A stretch of 37,827 nucleotides of DNA from Nitrosopumilus sp. BACL13 MAG-121220-bin23 (GTDB taxonomy: Archaea > Thermoproteota > Nitrososphaeria > Nitrososphaerales > Nitrosopumilaceae): NCBI GenBank assembly GCA_001437625.1, contig LIAL01000003.1, positions 1 through 37,827 of the forward strand, given 5' to 3'. Under the pieces are notes generated by a model. That model saw nothing but the letters and a program-made list of their open reading frames with translations. It had not been told where the DNA came from and searched no databases. The translations under genes were made by a program, and so were the position numbers. Shown here piece after piece: positions 6,913 through 15,836 of this stretch. Every line of letters begins with the position of its first letter. Position 1 is the first letter of the stretch.

Positions 6913-7020
6913 ATGATTCAATGCGAATATTGTCCAAGAGGATTCATAGAAACAACAACAGGTCTGGCTGAGAAGACATTTCATGAACTACTTCATGAAC
7001 CAGAAGTTGTAAACAAGTGA
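6913..7020 (+). CDS. C2H2 zinc-finger miniprotein (35 aa)
   Basis: This ATG frame of 35 residues starts MIQCEYCPRGFIETTTG. Cys4, Cys7, His24 and His28 give C-x2-C-x16-H-x3-H, a slightly stretched classical C2H2 spacing, so the whole protein is about one finger. It could bind nucleic acid or another protein (inference). It has a well-placed TATA-like box and the GTAC repeat in its promoter. T-rich runs after the stop (7028-7039, 7049-7056) could end the transcript. The opposite strand has a longer open frame here (6751-6984), but it lacks protein-like composition. Confidence 0.65.
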   Translation: MIQCEYCPRGFIETTTGLAEKTFHELLHEPEVVNK

Positions 7021-7082
7021 CTCTTTACATTTTTTATTTTACACCTAACTTTTTTTATTATTAGTTTCTTAATTCAAGTAAG

Positions 7083-8588
7083 ATGATATCTAAACCAATA
7101 AAGAAGAATAGTGTCAAATCAATAAAAAAACAGCCAAACCCATCAATGATTTTAAAAAAAGTAGCAGCAGTTTCAGATTCCAATAAAGCATTACAAAAAG
7201 AAATTAAAGTTATGTCAAAAATTTTTGGGGAAAATCAAAAAGTGCTAATATCGATGAAGGGGATGATAGATACACTAACATCAACACTAGAACATTTTCA
7301 GAAACAATCAAAACAAATCAACATGATAGAAGATGACACACAAAAATTGTATGCAGGATTAAACCAGGTCAGAACACAGTCAAACTTAATTGATAAAATT
7401 AATAGTCAAACCGAAAGACTTGAAAATGAATTAAATAAAATTGCAGAGGTACAAAAAACATCAAAACCTCTAGAGATATCTCAAAAAGTTGAAGAGAGTA
7501 TGAATTCTATTACAAACAATTCTCAAATGATCATAAAAATTGCTCAAAGAATTGATGAAGTAAGAGATAACCTAAGAGAAGTTTCTAGGAAAACTAATTC
7601 ATTTTTAGAAATTAGTTCTGAGATGAATAAATTAAAAGAAAGTATTGAAGAGATTTCTGGGAAAACAGAAAATCTTAACACAGGAACTCAAGTAGTTGAG
7701 AGTTTGAAACAAGAATTTGAAAAAATAATAGGTAGTATTGCTGCAACATCAAGTCTTAATGCAGAATTAGAAGCAATCAAAATTACAATAGATGTAGTAT
7801 CAGCAAAAGCATCAAAAATCGACTCATTAGGAGGAGTGATTGATGGTCTAAAACAAGAATTTGAAACAGTATCAGCAAGTACAAGATCCAGTGACATCAT
7901 TAGTCTAGAATCAATCAAAGAGTTAGGAGGTAAAATAGACAAAATTGAGACAGAGATTGGATCATTATCACAAAGAGCAGACACTACAGCATTTGTAGGA
8001 GAAAATCTAAAATTAGTTCAAGAGGATTTCTCAAATTTCAAATCTAACATATATGATAAAACAGATAACATTGATCAAAAAATTGTTTCAGTATCAGATA
8101 CTCTAAAAAGACAAGATGAGTCTAGTGCTGAATTTCACAAAAAATCTGAAAAACTATTTCAAGAGATACAATCAGTTAGAAATGTTACAAACAAAGCTTC
8201 TAGTGATTCATCAAAAGAAATGATGGCATTACTAAAACTATCAGAATATCAATCAAGTATTAGAATGAATACAGAATCAAAATATGGAGAAGTAAAAGAT
8301 CTTGAAAAAATGGCAACTATGACGTCAGAAATTGTAAACTTGTTTGATAAAATATCAATTGAATCAGGTGAAAAAATACCTCTACCGCACGAAGTTAGAC
8401 AATGGGCAGTCAGCAAAATATTAGATTGTGCAGATAAATGGGAAATTAGATTTAGTGACGTATATTCAATTCTAACAAATGCTATCGGAAGAGACATGCT
8501 AAAAGAATCAGTTAGAATTCAACAAGTAAGAGACATTTATGGAATTAGAGCAGTAGATGAAATTAGAAATGATCTAAATATTTCTTAA
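7083..8588 (+). CDS. Long coiled-coil protein of unknown function (501 aa)
   Basis: The order is: a basic N-terminus (about 1-30, many Lys), then some 380 residues of low-Pro, Lys/Glu/Ser/Ile-rich coiled coil, then a compact C-terminal domain (about 430-501: PLPHEVRQWAVSKILDCADK through DIRNDLNIS-like end) of mixed helices. Two related blocks carry GLKQEFE/SLKQEFE (around 205-270). There is no signal peptide or membrane segment, so it is cytosolic. Filament, tether or chromosome-organising roles are conceivable but not shown, and I recognise no family. A TTTTTTATTA box 23-32 bases upstream supports the ATG. It converges with the glycosyltransferase gene, overlapping 4 bases. Confidence 0.8.
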   Translation: MISKPIKKNSVKSIKKQPNPSMILKKVAAVSDSNKALQKEIKVMSKIFGENQKVLISMKGMIDTLTSTLEHFQKQSKQINMIEDDTQKLYAGLNQVRTQSNLIDKINSQTERLENELNKIAEVQKTSKPLEISQKVEESMNSITNNSQMIIKIAQRIDEVRDNLREVSRKTNSFLEISSEMNKLKESIEEISGKTENLNTGTQVVESLKQEFEKIIGSIAATSSLNAELEAIKITIDVVSAKASKIDSLGGVIDGLKQEFETVSASTRSSDIISLESIKELGGKIDKIETEIGSLSQRADTTAFVGENLKLVQEDFSNFKSNIYDKTDNIDQKIVSVSDTLKRQDESSAEFHKKSEKLFQEIQSVRNVTNKASSDSSKEMMALLKLSEYQSSIRMNTESKYGEVKDLEKMATMTSEIVNLFDKISIESGEKIPLPHEVRQWAVSKILDCADKWEIRFSDVYSILTNAIGRDMLKESVRIQQVRDIYGIRAVDEIRNDLNIS

Positions 8589-10651
8589 ACACCAATTGCG
8601 TCAGATTCTTTAAGTTGTGTTCTCTTTCGTTTTAGTGCAGTAAAGATTCCAATAATTACAGCAATCCAGACTATACTAGAAAATACATTTGCAATGCTCA
8701 CATACATGTACGGAGTTGCATCCATAATGTTAAGTCGTAATAGACTAGCCCTATCATTTATGTCAAGCATACCAGTATGATATGCAGAATTATCTTGTGG
8801 TATCATAGATATATTTTCAACACTTTGAAGCATGGAAGTTACATCATTATGAATTCTAATAAAATTAGTTGATTCAGTTGGAAACACCCAAACTGGATTT
8901 TTAGAAATAATGTTATTATCTGTATCAATAGTCTCAGGTAATTTTTCTATCAAAGGTTTCAAATCTAGTTGGATTGCAATTAGATGTGTACGAATGGTAT
9001 CTGGATCAGATGAGCCTATGACACCATCAAAATGCCCTCTTACTCTATCCAAAGGATAGATATCAGAATTATATCCATTTATGGCCATAACCCCTCCGAA
9101 AACAATTAAAGCTAAAACTCCGACCATAGATAATTTGTAAACAGTATTTGCCATTTTTTCTTTCTTCGTCATTTTACGTTGTTTACTTGATTTATTTCTT
9201 TTAAATTGAGTGTGAGACAAACTCAGGTAAGCAATATAGAAAAATCCAATAGTTTGAATTGCGATGATAGGTACAAACATAGGATTATTAGAAAATATTG
9301 AAATGAAAATTGCAATAATACCATAAACACCAAAAAAGATTTCTAAAAGAGTAGTTTGTGTAAAAGGTAAATTGTATGCCTTACCTTTCCAATCATCATC
9401 TTTGTTGATTATACCATATTTTGGAGTTCTATGAAATTCATTTTTTTTACCAAGGATGGCATCAAAAACTGCAACTGTATTATTGACAGACATCCCAGCA
9501 TTGTAAATAGATAATGCAGGTAACAGTTTAGCTTTAGACTTCCACGATTTACCATACATATTTTGTATAATCAGAATGAATGCACCAGGTCCCATTGCAA
9601 GATATGTTACAATTGTAATGATAGGTAGAAAACTAACAATATAGAGATTAACATTACCTGCCAAAAGAACGGGTAAGGCTAAAAATTGTATCAATATTAA
9701 CGGATGAACGATATGACGGGTAAGTTGAACAAAAGCTTGAATTTTTGTTTCAATGGAAATTTTACGTTTTATAGCAATATCAAAAAGTAATTTTGTTGCA
9801 CATTGAATGGAACCTTTTGCCCAACGGAATTGTTGTCTTTTGGCAGCATTAATTTGAGCAGGAAGTTCTGCATCCACTACAATATCAGGTAAGAAGACAC
9901 ATTTCCATCCTTTCATTTGTGCTCTATAACTTAGATCAAGATCCTCAACTAAAGTTGCAGTATGCCAACCTCCAGCATCTTCAATGCAATCACGTTTCCA
10001 AATTCCAGCAGTACCATTAAAATTCATAAACAAATGAGAATCACTTTTTGCTTTTTGTTCTATAAGAAAATGAAAATCAAGACTAAGTGCTTGTACTTGT
10101 GTGATAGTGGAATAATTTTCATTCACATGACCCCAACGACATTGAATTAAACCAATGGTTGGTTTTGAGAAATGTGGCATAGCTCGTTTAAGAAACCATG
10201 TTGGAGGAATAAAATCAGCATCAAATATTGCTACAAATTCAGAATCAGTTATTTGCATAGCATGTTTTAGAGCACCTGCTTTGTACCCTTTTCGTGTTCC
10301 ACGTCGAATATGTTCAATTTGAAATCCTTGAGTTTTGTAATAGTTGACAGTTTTTTCAAGTACATCAACAGTATCATCATCAGAGTCATCTAAAACCATA
10401 ATATTCATTTGATTTTTAGGATAATCTAAATTGCAAACAGCATCAACAAGTCGTTTTGCAACATATTTTTCATTGTAAATTGGAAGTTGTATTGTAATAG
10501 AAGGAGTTCCTATATCAACAGTTTTAGCAATCTTTTTTCTTTTGTTAGCAAGAAAAACAAGATAATAGAAATTACAAGTGTATGCAGTAATTAAAATCGC
10601 AGAAATAATGAATAAATCAAATACTAATTGTGTGAAAGGATTTCCGGCCAT
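8585..10651 (-). CDS. Membrane glycosyltransferase, family 2 (cellulose-synthase-like)
   Basis: It transfers sugar from a nucleotide donor at the cytoplasmic face, probably building a surface or exported glycan. The order is: TM helix (about 8-34), GT-A catalytic domain (about 48-290) with QLPIYNE, LDDSDDDT, the metal site DADF, GTAGIWKR, the VEDLD acidic motif and QQFRW, then several TM helices (about 315-380 and 430-480), another near 515, an extracytoplasmic stretch and a last TM near residue 660. The D,DxD,D,QxxRW set places it with processive or synthase-like GT2 enzymes. The ATG at 10649-10651 is preferred to a GTG 12 bases upstream because a TATAAATAT box lies about 30 bases ahead. No partner glycan genes are adjacent, so the product is unknown. 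Confidence 0.9.
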   Translation of the reverse strand: MAGNPFTQLVFDLFIISAILITAYTCNFYYLVFLANKRKKIAKTVDIGTPSITIQLPIYNEKYVAKRLVDAVCNLDYPKNQMNIMVLDDSDDDTVDVLEKTVNYYKTQGFQIEHIRRGTRKGYKAGALKHAMQITDSEFVAIFDADFIPPTWFLKRAMPHFSKPTIGLIQCRWGHVNENYSTITQVQALSLDFHFLIEQKAKSDSHLFMNFNGTAGIWKRDCIEDAGGWHTATLVEDLDLSYRAQMKGWKCVFLPDIVVDAELPAQINAAKRQQFRWAKGSIQCATKLLFDIAIKRKISIETKIQAFVQLTRHIVHPLILIQFLALPVLLAGNVNLYIVSFLPIITIVTYLAMGPGAFILIIQNMYGKSWKSKAKLLPALSIYNAGMSVNNTVAVFDAILGKKNEFHRTPKYGIINKDDDWKGKAYNLPFTQTTLLEIFFGVYGIIAIFISIFSNNPMFVPIIAIQTIGFFYIAYLSLSHTQFKRNKSSKQRKMTKKEKMANTVYKLSMVGVLALIVFGGVMAINGYNSDIYPLDRVRGHFDGVIGSSDPDTIRTHLIAIQLDLKPLIEKLPETIDTDNNIISKNPVWVFPTESTNFIRIHNDVTSMLQSVENISMIPQDNSAYHTGMLDINDRASLLRLNIMDATPYMYVSIANVFSSIVWIAVIIGIFTALKRKRTQLKESDAIGV

Positions 10652-10702
10652 CTTTATATGCACAAAATCATTAGTCGATATTTATACTTGCAAAAAATGC
10701 AA

Positions 10703-11647
10703 TTATTTTGCTTCGTAAATTTTGATTGCCTGCGGAGGACAAACATTCTCACACGCAAGGCAGAAAATACAATCAGGTTCTTTTGACATTAACGGTTTTT
10801 TTTCAGAACCAGGATTTCCAGGAGTGTCAAACCATTCATAGACTCCAACAGGACAAGCCTCAAGACATCCACCATCAGCTATACAAATATCATAATCTAC
10901 TGAAACAAATTCTCCCCAAACACCCATTATTCCATTACTAGTTCCTTTACGACCCCAAGTTTTGATAGTATGTTCAGGAGCTTCGTATACAGCAGAAGGT
11001 TTAATTTTTGATTTATAATCGACATCGATTGGTCCAGGTTTGGCTCCATCTGGAATTTCAATTTCACCATCATCTTCTTCAACATCATCTTGTGCTTCAA
11101 CAGGTTTTGGTTTAGCACCAAGAACAATTTTAGCCAAAGGTGTTAGTTCTTCAAGTCTTTGAATAGCAGCAAGTTCAGGAATCTTTTCAGATTTTGCAAG
11201 ATGTGAAATCATCTTATCGGCTAGAATAGTATTACGTAAAATAGTATCAATTACCATTTTTGCAAAATGGTCTGCTTTCTTTCTATAGTCTTTAACCCAA
11301 TTAGGATCACCAAATTTTTCAATTGGAAATACTTGATAAATAATATCAACAACTTCACCAGTTACAATTTCTACAGTTACTGACAAATTAACTTGCTCGT
11401 ATCCTTTTGCATCAGGATCATCCATGTTTTGTTCTTTCCAACGATACGTAGCGTAAATTCTATCAGCATACATGTCCATTTCAAATGCTTTTTTCAAGCC
11501 ATCATGAATCGATTTTAATTCTACTGGATCTTCAAGTTTAATTGGTAATCTGTATAATCCAAGTTTAAAACCATGTAACGGATAGACACCACGTTTTGCA
11601 GTTGAAGCTTCCATAGACCAGACTCGATCTTTTAAAAGTAATGACAT
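10703..11647 (-). CDS. Sulfolobus-type dicluster ferredoxin fused to an unknown N-terminal domain
   Basis: Residues about 225-314 are a ferredoxin closely resembling the zinc-containing ferredoxin of Sulfolobus. Cluster I is Cys255-x5-Cys261-x3-Cys265-Pro with Asp in place of a fourth Cys (CIADGGC), typical of a 3Fe-4S or labile cluster. Cluster II is Cys293, 296, 299, 303 (4Fe-4S). The preceding linker WGRKGTSNGIMGVWGEF corresponds to the Zn-binding extension, but the His ligands are largely missing, so zinc is doubtful. Residues 1-200 form an alpha/beta domain I do not recognise, ending in an acidic linker (about 188-200). It likely carries electrons for 2-oxoacid:ferredoxin oxidoreductases (inference). 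It has its own promoter (GTTAAAAAGG at 11671-11680, on the reverse strand). Confidence 0.88.
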   Translation of the reverse strand: MSLLLKDRVWSMEASTAKRGVYPLHGFKLGLYRLPIKLEDPVELKSIHDGLKKAFEMDMYADRIYATYRWKEQNMDDPDAKGYEQVNLSVTVEIVTGEVVDIIYQVFPIEKFGDPNWVKDYRKKADHFAKMVIDTILRNTILADKMISHLAKSEKIPELAAIQRLEELTPLAKIVLGAKPKPVEAQDDVEEDDGEIEIPDGAKPGPIDVDYKSKIKPSAVYEAPEHTIKTWGRKGTSNGIMGVWGEFVSVDYDICIADGGCLEACPVGVYEWFDTPGNPGSEKKPLMSKEPDCIFCLACENVCPPQAIKIYEAK

Positions 11648-11683
11648 CTATTCTTTCTAGTTAGAAATTAGTTAAAAAGGTTA

Positions 11684-11995
11684 TCAGTCGTTATCTTGAG
11701 GACAAGTAAGTTCTCGTAGTTCAATGTATTTCTTATCCAGGGCATTTGCATGAATTAAAACCGCATCTAAATCATAGACATCTTTAGAAAAATACCAACG
11801 AATTGGGACCCAATGTCCAATTCCATCCATATCATGAATCATGCCTTTATCAGATTTAACCTGTAATTTTTCATCAACAGATGTTTCCTTAATTTCAAGT
11901 CCACGCTTAGTTTTATCTTCAAGTATAAGATCAGTGTCAGCATCTTTGATAAAATAGAAAGACCCTTTCTCAAGAATTGGAAGGTCTAAAAGCAA
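11684..11995 (-). CDS. Hypothetical protein downstream of rhodanese (103 aa)
   Basis: This 103-residue soluble protein begins at a TTG one base after the rhodanese stop, so the two form an operon. It is rich in charged residues with central GHWVPIRWYFSKDVYDLDA and ends ELTCPQDND. There is a single Cys near the C-terminus. I do not recognise a domain. Tight linkage suggests a role with the sulfurtransferase (inference). Confidence 0.7.
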   Translation of the reverse strand: MLLDLPILEKGSFYFIKDADTDLILEDKTKRGLEIKETSVDEKLQVKSDKGMIHDMDGIGHWVPIRWYFSKDVYDLDAVLIHANALDKKYIELRELTCPQDND

Positions 11996-11996
11996 T

Positions 11997-12842
11997 TTAT
12001 TTTTCCACAGGATTTCCGATCATGTTACCCCACTCAGTCCAAGAGCCATCATAATTTCTAACCTTTGGATATCCAAGTAGGTATTTCAAAACAAACCAAC
12101 TGTGTGATGAACGCTCACCAATTCTACAGTAGCAAATTACATCCTTATCTGGAGTTATACCTTTTGGGACATAATTTTGTTTTAATTCTTCAACGCCTTT
12201 GAAGGTACCATCAGCATCATTAATTGCAGTTGCCCATGGAATATTATTTGCATGAGGAATATGTCCACCACGTTGTGCATGCTCCATAGGATATTCCGGA
12301 GGAGCTGTAATTGTACCAGAAAACTCTGCGGGAGATCTTACATCAACCATAACAGTGTCCTCTTTTCCAATGCCTCTACTTACATCAGACAGATATGCAC
12401 GTAAGCCCTCATCAGGTGGTTGTGCAATGTATTGTTTTGATTGGATTTGTGGTTCATCAATTGTATAATCACGATTTTCTAATTCCCATTTTTTTCTCCC
12501 GCCATCCATAATTTTTAAATTTTCATGTCCATAAATTTTAAAAACCCAAAAAGCAAAAGCTGCAAACCAATTATTAAAATCACCATAAAGAATAACTTCA
12601 GTATCAGCAGTAATTCCATTTTTAGACATTAATGCCTCAAATTCTTTTTTACTAATTATATCTCGAGTTACAGGATCATTGATATCACGTTTCCACCAAA
12701 TCAGACTTGCACCATTAATGTGCCCCTTTTGATATCCATTTACAGGATCATAATCAACTTCAACTAATTTTCTATTATCATTAGGAGGATTTTGAGATAA
12801 CCATTCAGTATCAACTAAAACTTCAGGATGGGCATAACTCAT
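11997..12842 (-). CDS. Thiosulfate sulfurtransferase, tandem rhodanese
   Basis: This two-domain rhodanese of 281 residues moves sulfane sulfur to thiophilic acceptors in the cytosol. The N-terminal domain (about 8-130) contains VDTEWL, HINGAS-like and LYGDFNNWFAAFAFW, lacking an active Cys. The C-terminal domain has VMVDVRSPAEFSG, GHIPHANNIPW and the active loop CRIGERSS with Cys239. The CRxGxRS loop fits thiosulfate or 3-mercaptopyruvate sulfurtransferases. The ATG at 12840-12842 gives a standard family start. It is first gene of an operon with the 103-residue hypothetical. Confidence 0.93.
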   Translation of the reverse strand: MSYAHPEVLVDTEWLSQNPPNDNRKLVEVDYDPVNGYQKGHINGASLIWWKRDINDPVTRDIISKKEFEALMSKNGITADTEVILYGDFNNWFAAFAFWVFKIYGHENLKIMDGGRKKWELENRDYTIDEPQIQSKQYIAQPPDEGLRAYLSDVSRGIGKEDTVMVDVRSPAEFSGTITAPPEYPMEHAQRGGHIPHANNIPWATAINDADGTFKGVEELKQNYVPKGITPDKDVICYCRIGERSSHSWFVLKYLLGYPKVRNYDGSWTEWGNMIGNPVEK

Positions 12843-12932
12843 AATTTGATGACTACGCGCTTGTACTTATTTCTTTTTTCAAACGATCCTAAAAATATCA
12901 TTTTTATGTAAATAGAATTCAAAAGAACTTAA

Positions 12933-13748
12933 TTGAAATTAGAAAATGTTGCCATTGTAAGTAAAGTAGGTTCAAAAGATTCAGAAGAATCTGCAATAAA
13001 TGTGGCAAAAAAATTACTGGCAAAAAAAATAACAGTGTATACAATTTCACCAGTAAATGTAGCAGGAGCAAAACAGATAGAAACACTTGAAGAAATAAAT
13101 AAAATAAAATTAGATTTAGTAATAACATTAGGAGGAGATGGAACAACACTTCGAGTTTTTCGAAATTTAGCAAATGAAACACCAATTTTAACAATTAACG
13201 TTGGAGGAAATAGAGGAATTTTAGCAGAAATTACAATTGAAGAAATTGATGAAGCAATAAATGGAATTTTAAAAGATAAATTTTTTCTAGATAAAAGAAC
13301 TAGAGTAACAGCGTCATGTGGAGGAAAAGAATTTCCACCAGCCTTAAATGAAATTTACATCAGCAGGACAAATTTAACAAAAACTGCACAAATTGAAATT
13401 AAATTTCAAAATGATACAGTAAAACAAAAAATGGATGGACTTATTGTTGCAACACCCAGCGGATCAACAGGTCATTCATTTTCATTAGGAGGACCAATTC
13501 TACATGAGAGTCTAGACGTATTAATTATAACACCAGTTGCACCAGTTTACAGATTAGCGTCATTAGTAGTACCAGATGAAAAAATTGAAATTATTTGTTC
13601 TCAAGATTGTAATATTGCAATAGATGCACAAGTTGTAAAATCTGTAGGATATGAAGAACCAATAATTATCAAAAAATACAAAAGTTCAGCAGTTTTCATT
13701 AGATTGAAAAAAAGAGGTTTAAGACAAATGAGTAAACTTGGATTTTAG
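12933..13748 (+). CDS. nadK: NAD kinase
   Basis: It phosphorylates NAD(H) to NADP(H). Family hallmarks are the GGDGT motif at about 67-71, the NE pair in ALNEIYIS near 138 and the GSTGHS motif near 175, followed by LVVPDEKIEI and the C-terminal strand set. The length of 271 residues is typical. It starts at a TTG, with TTTTTATG at 12901-12908, about 26 bases upstream. Its last codons overlap the Nob1 start by 11 bases in a different frame, implying coupled translation. Confidence 0.95.
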   Translation: MKLENVAIVSKVGSKDSEESAINVAKKLLAKKITVYTISPVNVAGAKQIETLEEINKIKLDLVITLGGDGTTLRVFRNLANETPILTINVGGNRGILAEITIEEIDEAINGILKDKFFLDKRTRVTASCGGKEFPPALNEIYISRTNLTKTAQIEIKFQNDTVKQKMDGLIVATPSGSTGHSFSLGGPILHESLDVLIITPVAPVYRLASLVVPDEKIEIICSQDCNIAIDAQVVKSVGYEEPIIIKKYKSSAVFIRLKKRGLRQMSKLGF

Positions 13749-14214
13749 AATTTTAGACGCCAGTGCATTTTATGCAGGAGTTCCATTCAGATCATCTGAA
13801 GAGTACTACACAACATCTCTGGTTTATGATGAAATACAACACATTAAGAAAAATCAGGGGGTACTTGGAACATTACTTGAAACAAACAGACTAAAAATTA
13901 GAGAACCAGAGGAACAATCAACTCAGGCTGCAATTAAAGCTGCAAAAGAAACAGGGGATTTTCCACAGTTATCAAAACAAGATATTTCAATTATCGCACT
14001 AGGGATAGAAACAAGAGGGCAAATCATTACAGATGATTTTGCAATTTCTAATGTCGGTAAAAATATTGGTTTGAAAATTGCACCAATCATGACAAAAGGA
14101 ATCAAAGACGTCGGAAAATGGATTCATTATTGTCCAGGGTGTAAAACAAAACATCAAGGCGGAAAAGAATGCTCTATTTGTGGAACAATGTTAAAAAGAA
14201 AACTACTCAAATAA
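13738..14214 (+). CDS. nob1: rRNA-processing endoribonuclease Nob1
   Basis: This is a PIN-domain nuclease that matures the 3' end of 16S rRNA. The order is: PIN domain (1-118) with acidic residues Asp7 (LDASAFYAG), Glu32 (VYDEI), Asp82 and Asp99/Asp100 (ITDDFA), then a zinc ribbon with Cys132/135 (CPGC) and Cys145/148 (CSIC), ending in a basic tail. Its 158 residues match compact archaeal Nob1. It starts at a TTG inside the end of nadK, so it is read by coupling to NAD kinase. Confidence 0.93.
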   Translation: MDFRILDASAFYAGVPFRSSEEYYTTSLVYDEIQHIKKNQGVLGTLLETNRLKIREPEEQSTQAAIKAAKETGDFPQLSKQDISIIALGIETRGQIITDDFAISNVGKNIGLKIAPIMTKGIKDVGKWIHYCPGCKTKHQGGKECSICGTMLKRKLLK

Positions 14215-14228
14215 TAATAATTAAAAAA

Positions 14229-15047
14229 TTACTTTTGAGAAATATAAAATACAACACTGACATTAGTTGTGATCTCTTCATCACCAGACATAATCGGTGC
14301 AGATTTCATAGATGATTCTGCAAATCCATCAAAGGATGCACGCATTGGACTGTCATAGTAAGGCATCACATTATCATGTATGATTACAGATTTGACTCCA
14401 ACAATTTTTTGTTTTAATGGTACAAGGGCTTTTTCTGCTTTTTGAGTTGCATCATTTATTGCATCTGCAATCAAGTCATCACTAATTTTTTGTGATTTAG
14501 CATCAGATAATTCAAATGAAACATTATCGACACGATTGGCTCCAGAAGAAACTGCAACATCAATAATATCTCCAGCAGAATCAATTTTTTCAGTTTTGAT
14601 TGATAAAATGTTTGAAACTCTATATCCATTTAGAATTTGTTCCCAGTTTCCATTAGAGTCTTTTATGCTATCATATAATGGATAAATTGAAAAATTTGAT
14701 GTTTGAATATCATCTTTAGAAATTCCAGAATTCGACAAGGAAGAGATTACAGAATTTAGTGAATTAGAATTTTGAGATAGAGATTCATTAGCAGTTTTGG
14801 CTTCAGATTCAACTCCAAGTACGATAATCAAAGTGTCAGGATTTGAGGAGGCTGTAGAGATACCAGAAACAGAGATTGTTTGTTCAGACGGATCATATTT
14901 TTTTAACCATTCATAAATTAATTCTTCAGGAATATCATTTCCAACAATTTGAGATTCAACTTGATTTTCACTTTGAGTTAAAGTTACAGCAAAAGCTAAA
15001 ACAAATACAACACCAATAATAACTCCAATATTTACACGGTTATCCAT
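14229..15047 (-). CDS. SIMPL (DUF541/YggE-like) membrane-anchored protein
   Basis: This 272-residue protein has an N-terminal hydrophobic anchor (about 7-24: IGVIIGVVFVLAFAVTL) and an extracytoplasmic SIMPL domain. The domain signature is visible: an SVSGISTASSNPDTLIIVLGVE strand pair, TANESLSQNSNSLNSVI, a GISKDDIQTSNFSIYP motif and GYRVSNILSIKT, then an AINDATQKAEKAL helix. Family members are linked to oxidative stress and envelope function, but their biochemistry is unclear. It is the last gene after XPF, with 55 bases between and probably its own promoter. It converges with nob1. Confidence 0.88.
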   Translation of the reverse strand: MDNRVNIGVIIGVVFVLAFAVTLTQSENQVESQIVGNDIPEELIYEWLKKYDPSEQTISVSGISTASSNPDTLIIVLGVESEAKTANESLSQNSNSLNSVISSLSNSGISKDDIQTSNFSIYPLYDSIKDSNGNWEQILNGYRVSNILSIKTEKIDSAGDIIDVAVSSGANRVDNVSFELSDAKSQKISDDLIADAINDATQKAEKALVPLKQKIVGVKSVIIHDNVMPYYDSPMRASFDGFAESSMKSAPIMSGDEEITTNVSVVFYISQK

Positions 15048-15102
15048 AAATTTTCTTAAAGAATATAGTATAAAAATTTATGAAATAAAATGACAGTGAT
15101 AC

Positions 15103-15792
15103 TTATGTCAGTGTCTTTTGAGTATTTTCTTTTTGAAGTTTATTTTTAGTAGTTAACATATTTTTAATTTTTTTTGCACGAGATTCACCCAATCCTTCAA
15201 CTTTAGCCAATTCAGAAGTTGTCGCACTAAAAACTTTCAATGGAGTACCAAATTTTTCAAGCAGTCTAACTGCAAATTTTTCACCAATTCCAGGTAAACT
15301 GCAAAGTGTAGATAATTGTTGAGTTTCTAAATTAGATGATTTTTTAATTTTTTTCAAATAGGGTCCTGCAGGACCATCTTTTTTAGAACAAAGTGCAACT
15401 AATAATTTGGCAGTGTGGGATGCACTGGGGGTATGAATTATAGGAATTTTAAATTCAAGTGTAACTCTAGAGAGAGCTCCATAGAAAACTAGAGGGTTGT
15501 CAGTAATTTCTTCAATTTCATCAACATTACCTTCAACCAAAACTATAGGATGTTCAAAATTTTCTTTGAGTCTATTGCATTGATCATAGAGTCGTCCATC
15601 AAAAACAGAAGCCATTAAATCTTTGATACTTTTTCTTTCAACGATAGTTTCAGGTGCAACAATATAATCACCAATAGGAAGTGTTTTCATTTCAACACAC
15701 ATGCCAACAGCTTTGAGTAAATCAGGAATTCCACTTTTTCGTTCTCGTTCATCTACAATAATTCGGATGTTTTCCAATGTCACAAATATCAT
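15103..15792 (-). CDS. xpf: XPF/ERCC4-type structure-specific endonuclease (short form)
   Basis: It cleaves branched DNA in repair and fork processing. The order is: ERCC4 nuclease (about 8-145) with IIVDERERKSG, IGDYIV and the metal-site VERKS followed by FDGRLYDQ, then tandem helix-hairpin-helix (about 165-215) with LPGIGEKFA and VEGLGESRAKKI. At 229 residues it lacks the N-terminal helicase of euryarchaeal Hef, like crenarchaeal XPF. The C-terminus ends NTQKTLT, with no obvious FF-type PCNA-binding box. It is the last member of the exosome-type cluster. Confidence 0.93.
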   Translation of the reverse strand: MIFVTLENIRIIVDERERKSGIPDLLKAVGMCVEMKTLPIGDYIVAPETIVERKSIKDLMASVFDGRLYDQCNRLKENFEHPIVLVEGNVDEIEEITDNPLVFYGALSRVTLEFKIPIIHTPSASHTAKLLVALCSKKDGPAGPYLKKIKKSSNLETQQLSTLCSLPGIGEKFAVRLLEKFGTPLKVFSATTSELAKVEGLGESRAKKIKNMLTTKNKLQKENTQKTLT

Positions 15793-15836
15793 TTGTAATT
15801 AATTGTTAATATCTCATATGGAATAATCTAGAGAAA

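Noticed and set aside
6751..6984. Open frame of 77 codons on the reverse strand
   Set aside because: Runs through the sRNA candidate and the C2H2 gene; Cys/Leu/Tyr-rich composition is not protein-like and the forward-strand miniprotein has the promoter.
15103..15125. PCNA-binding box at XPF C-terminus (QKTL)
   Set aside because: The chain stops before the two aromatic residues; a stop codon follows directly.
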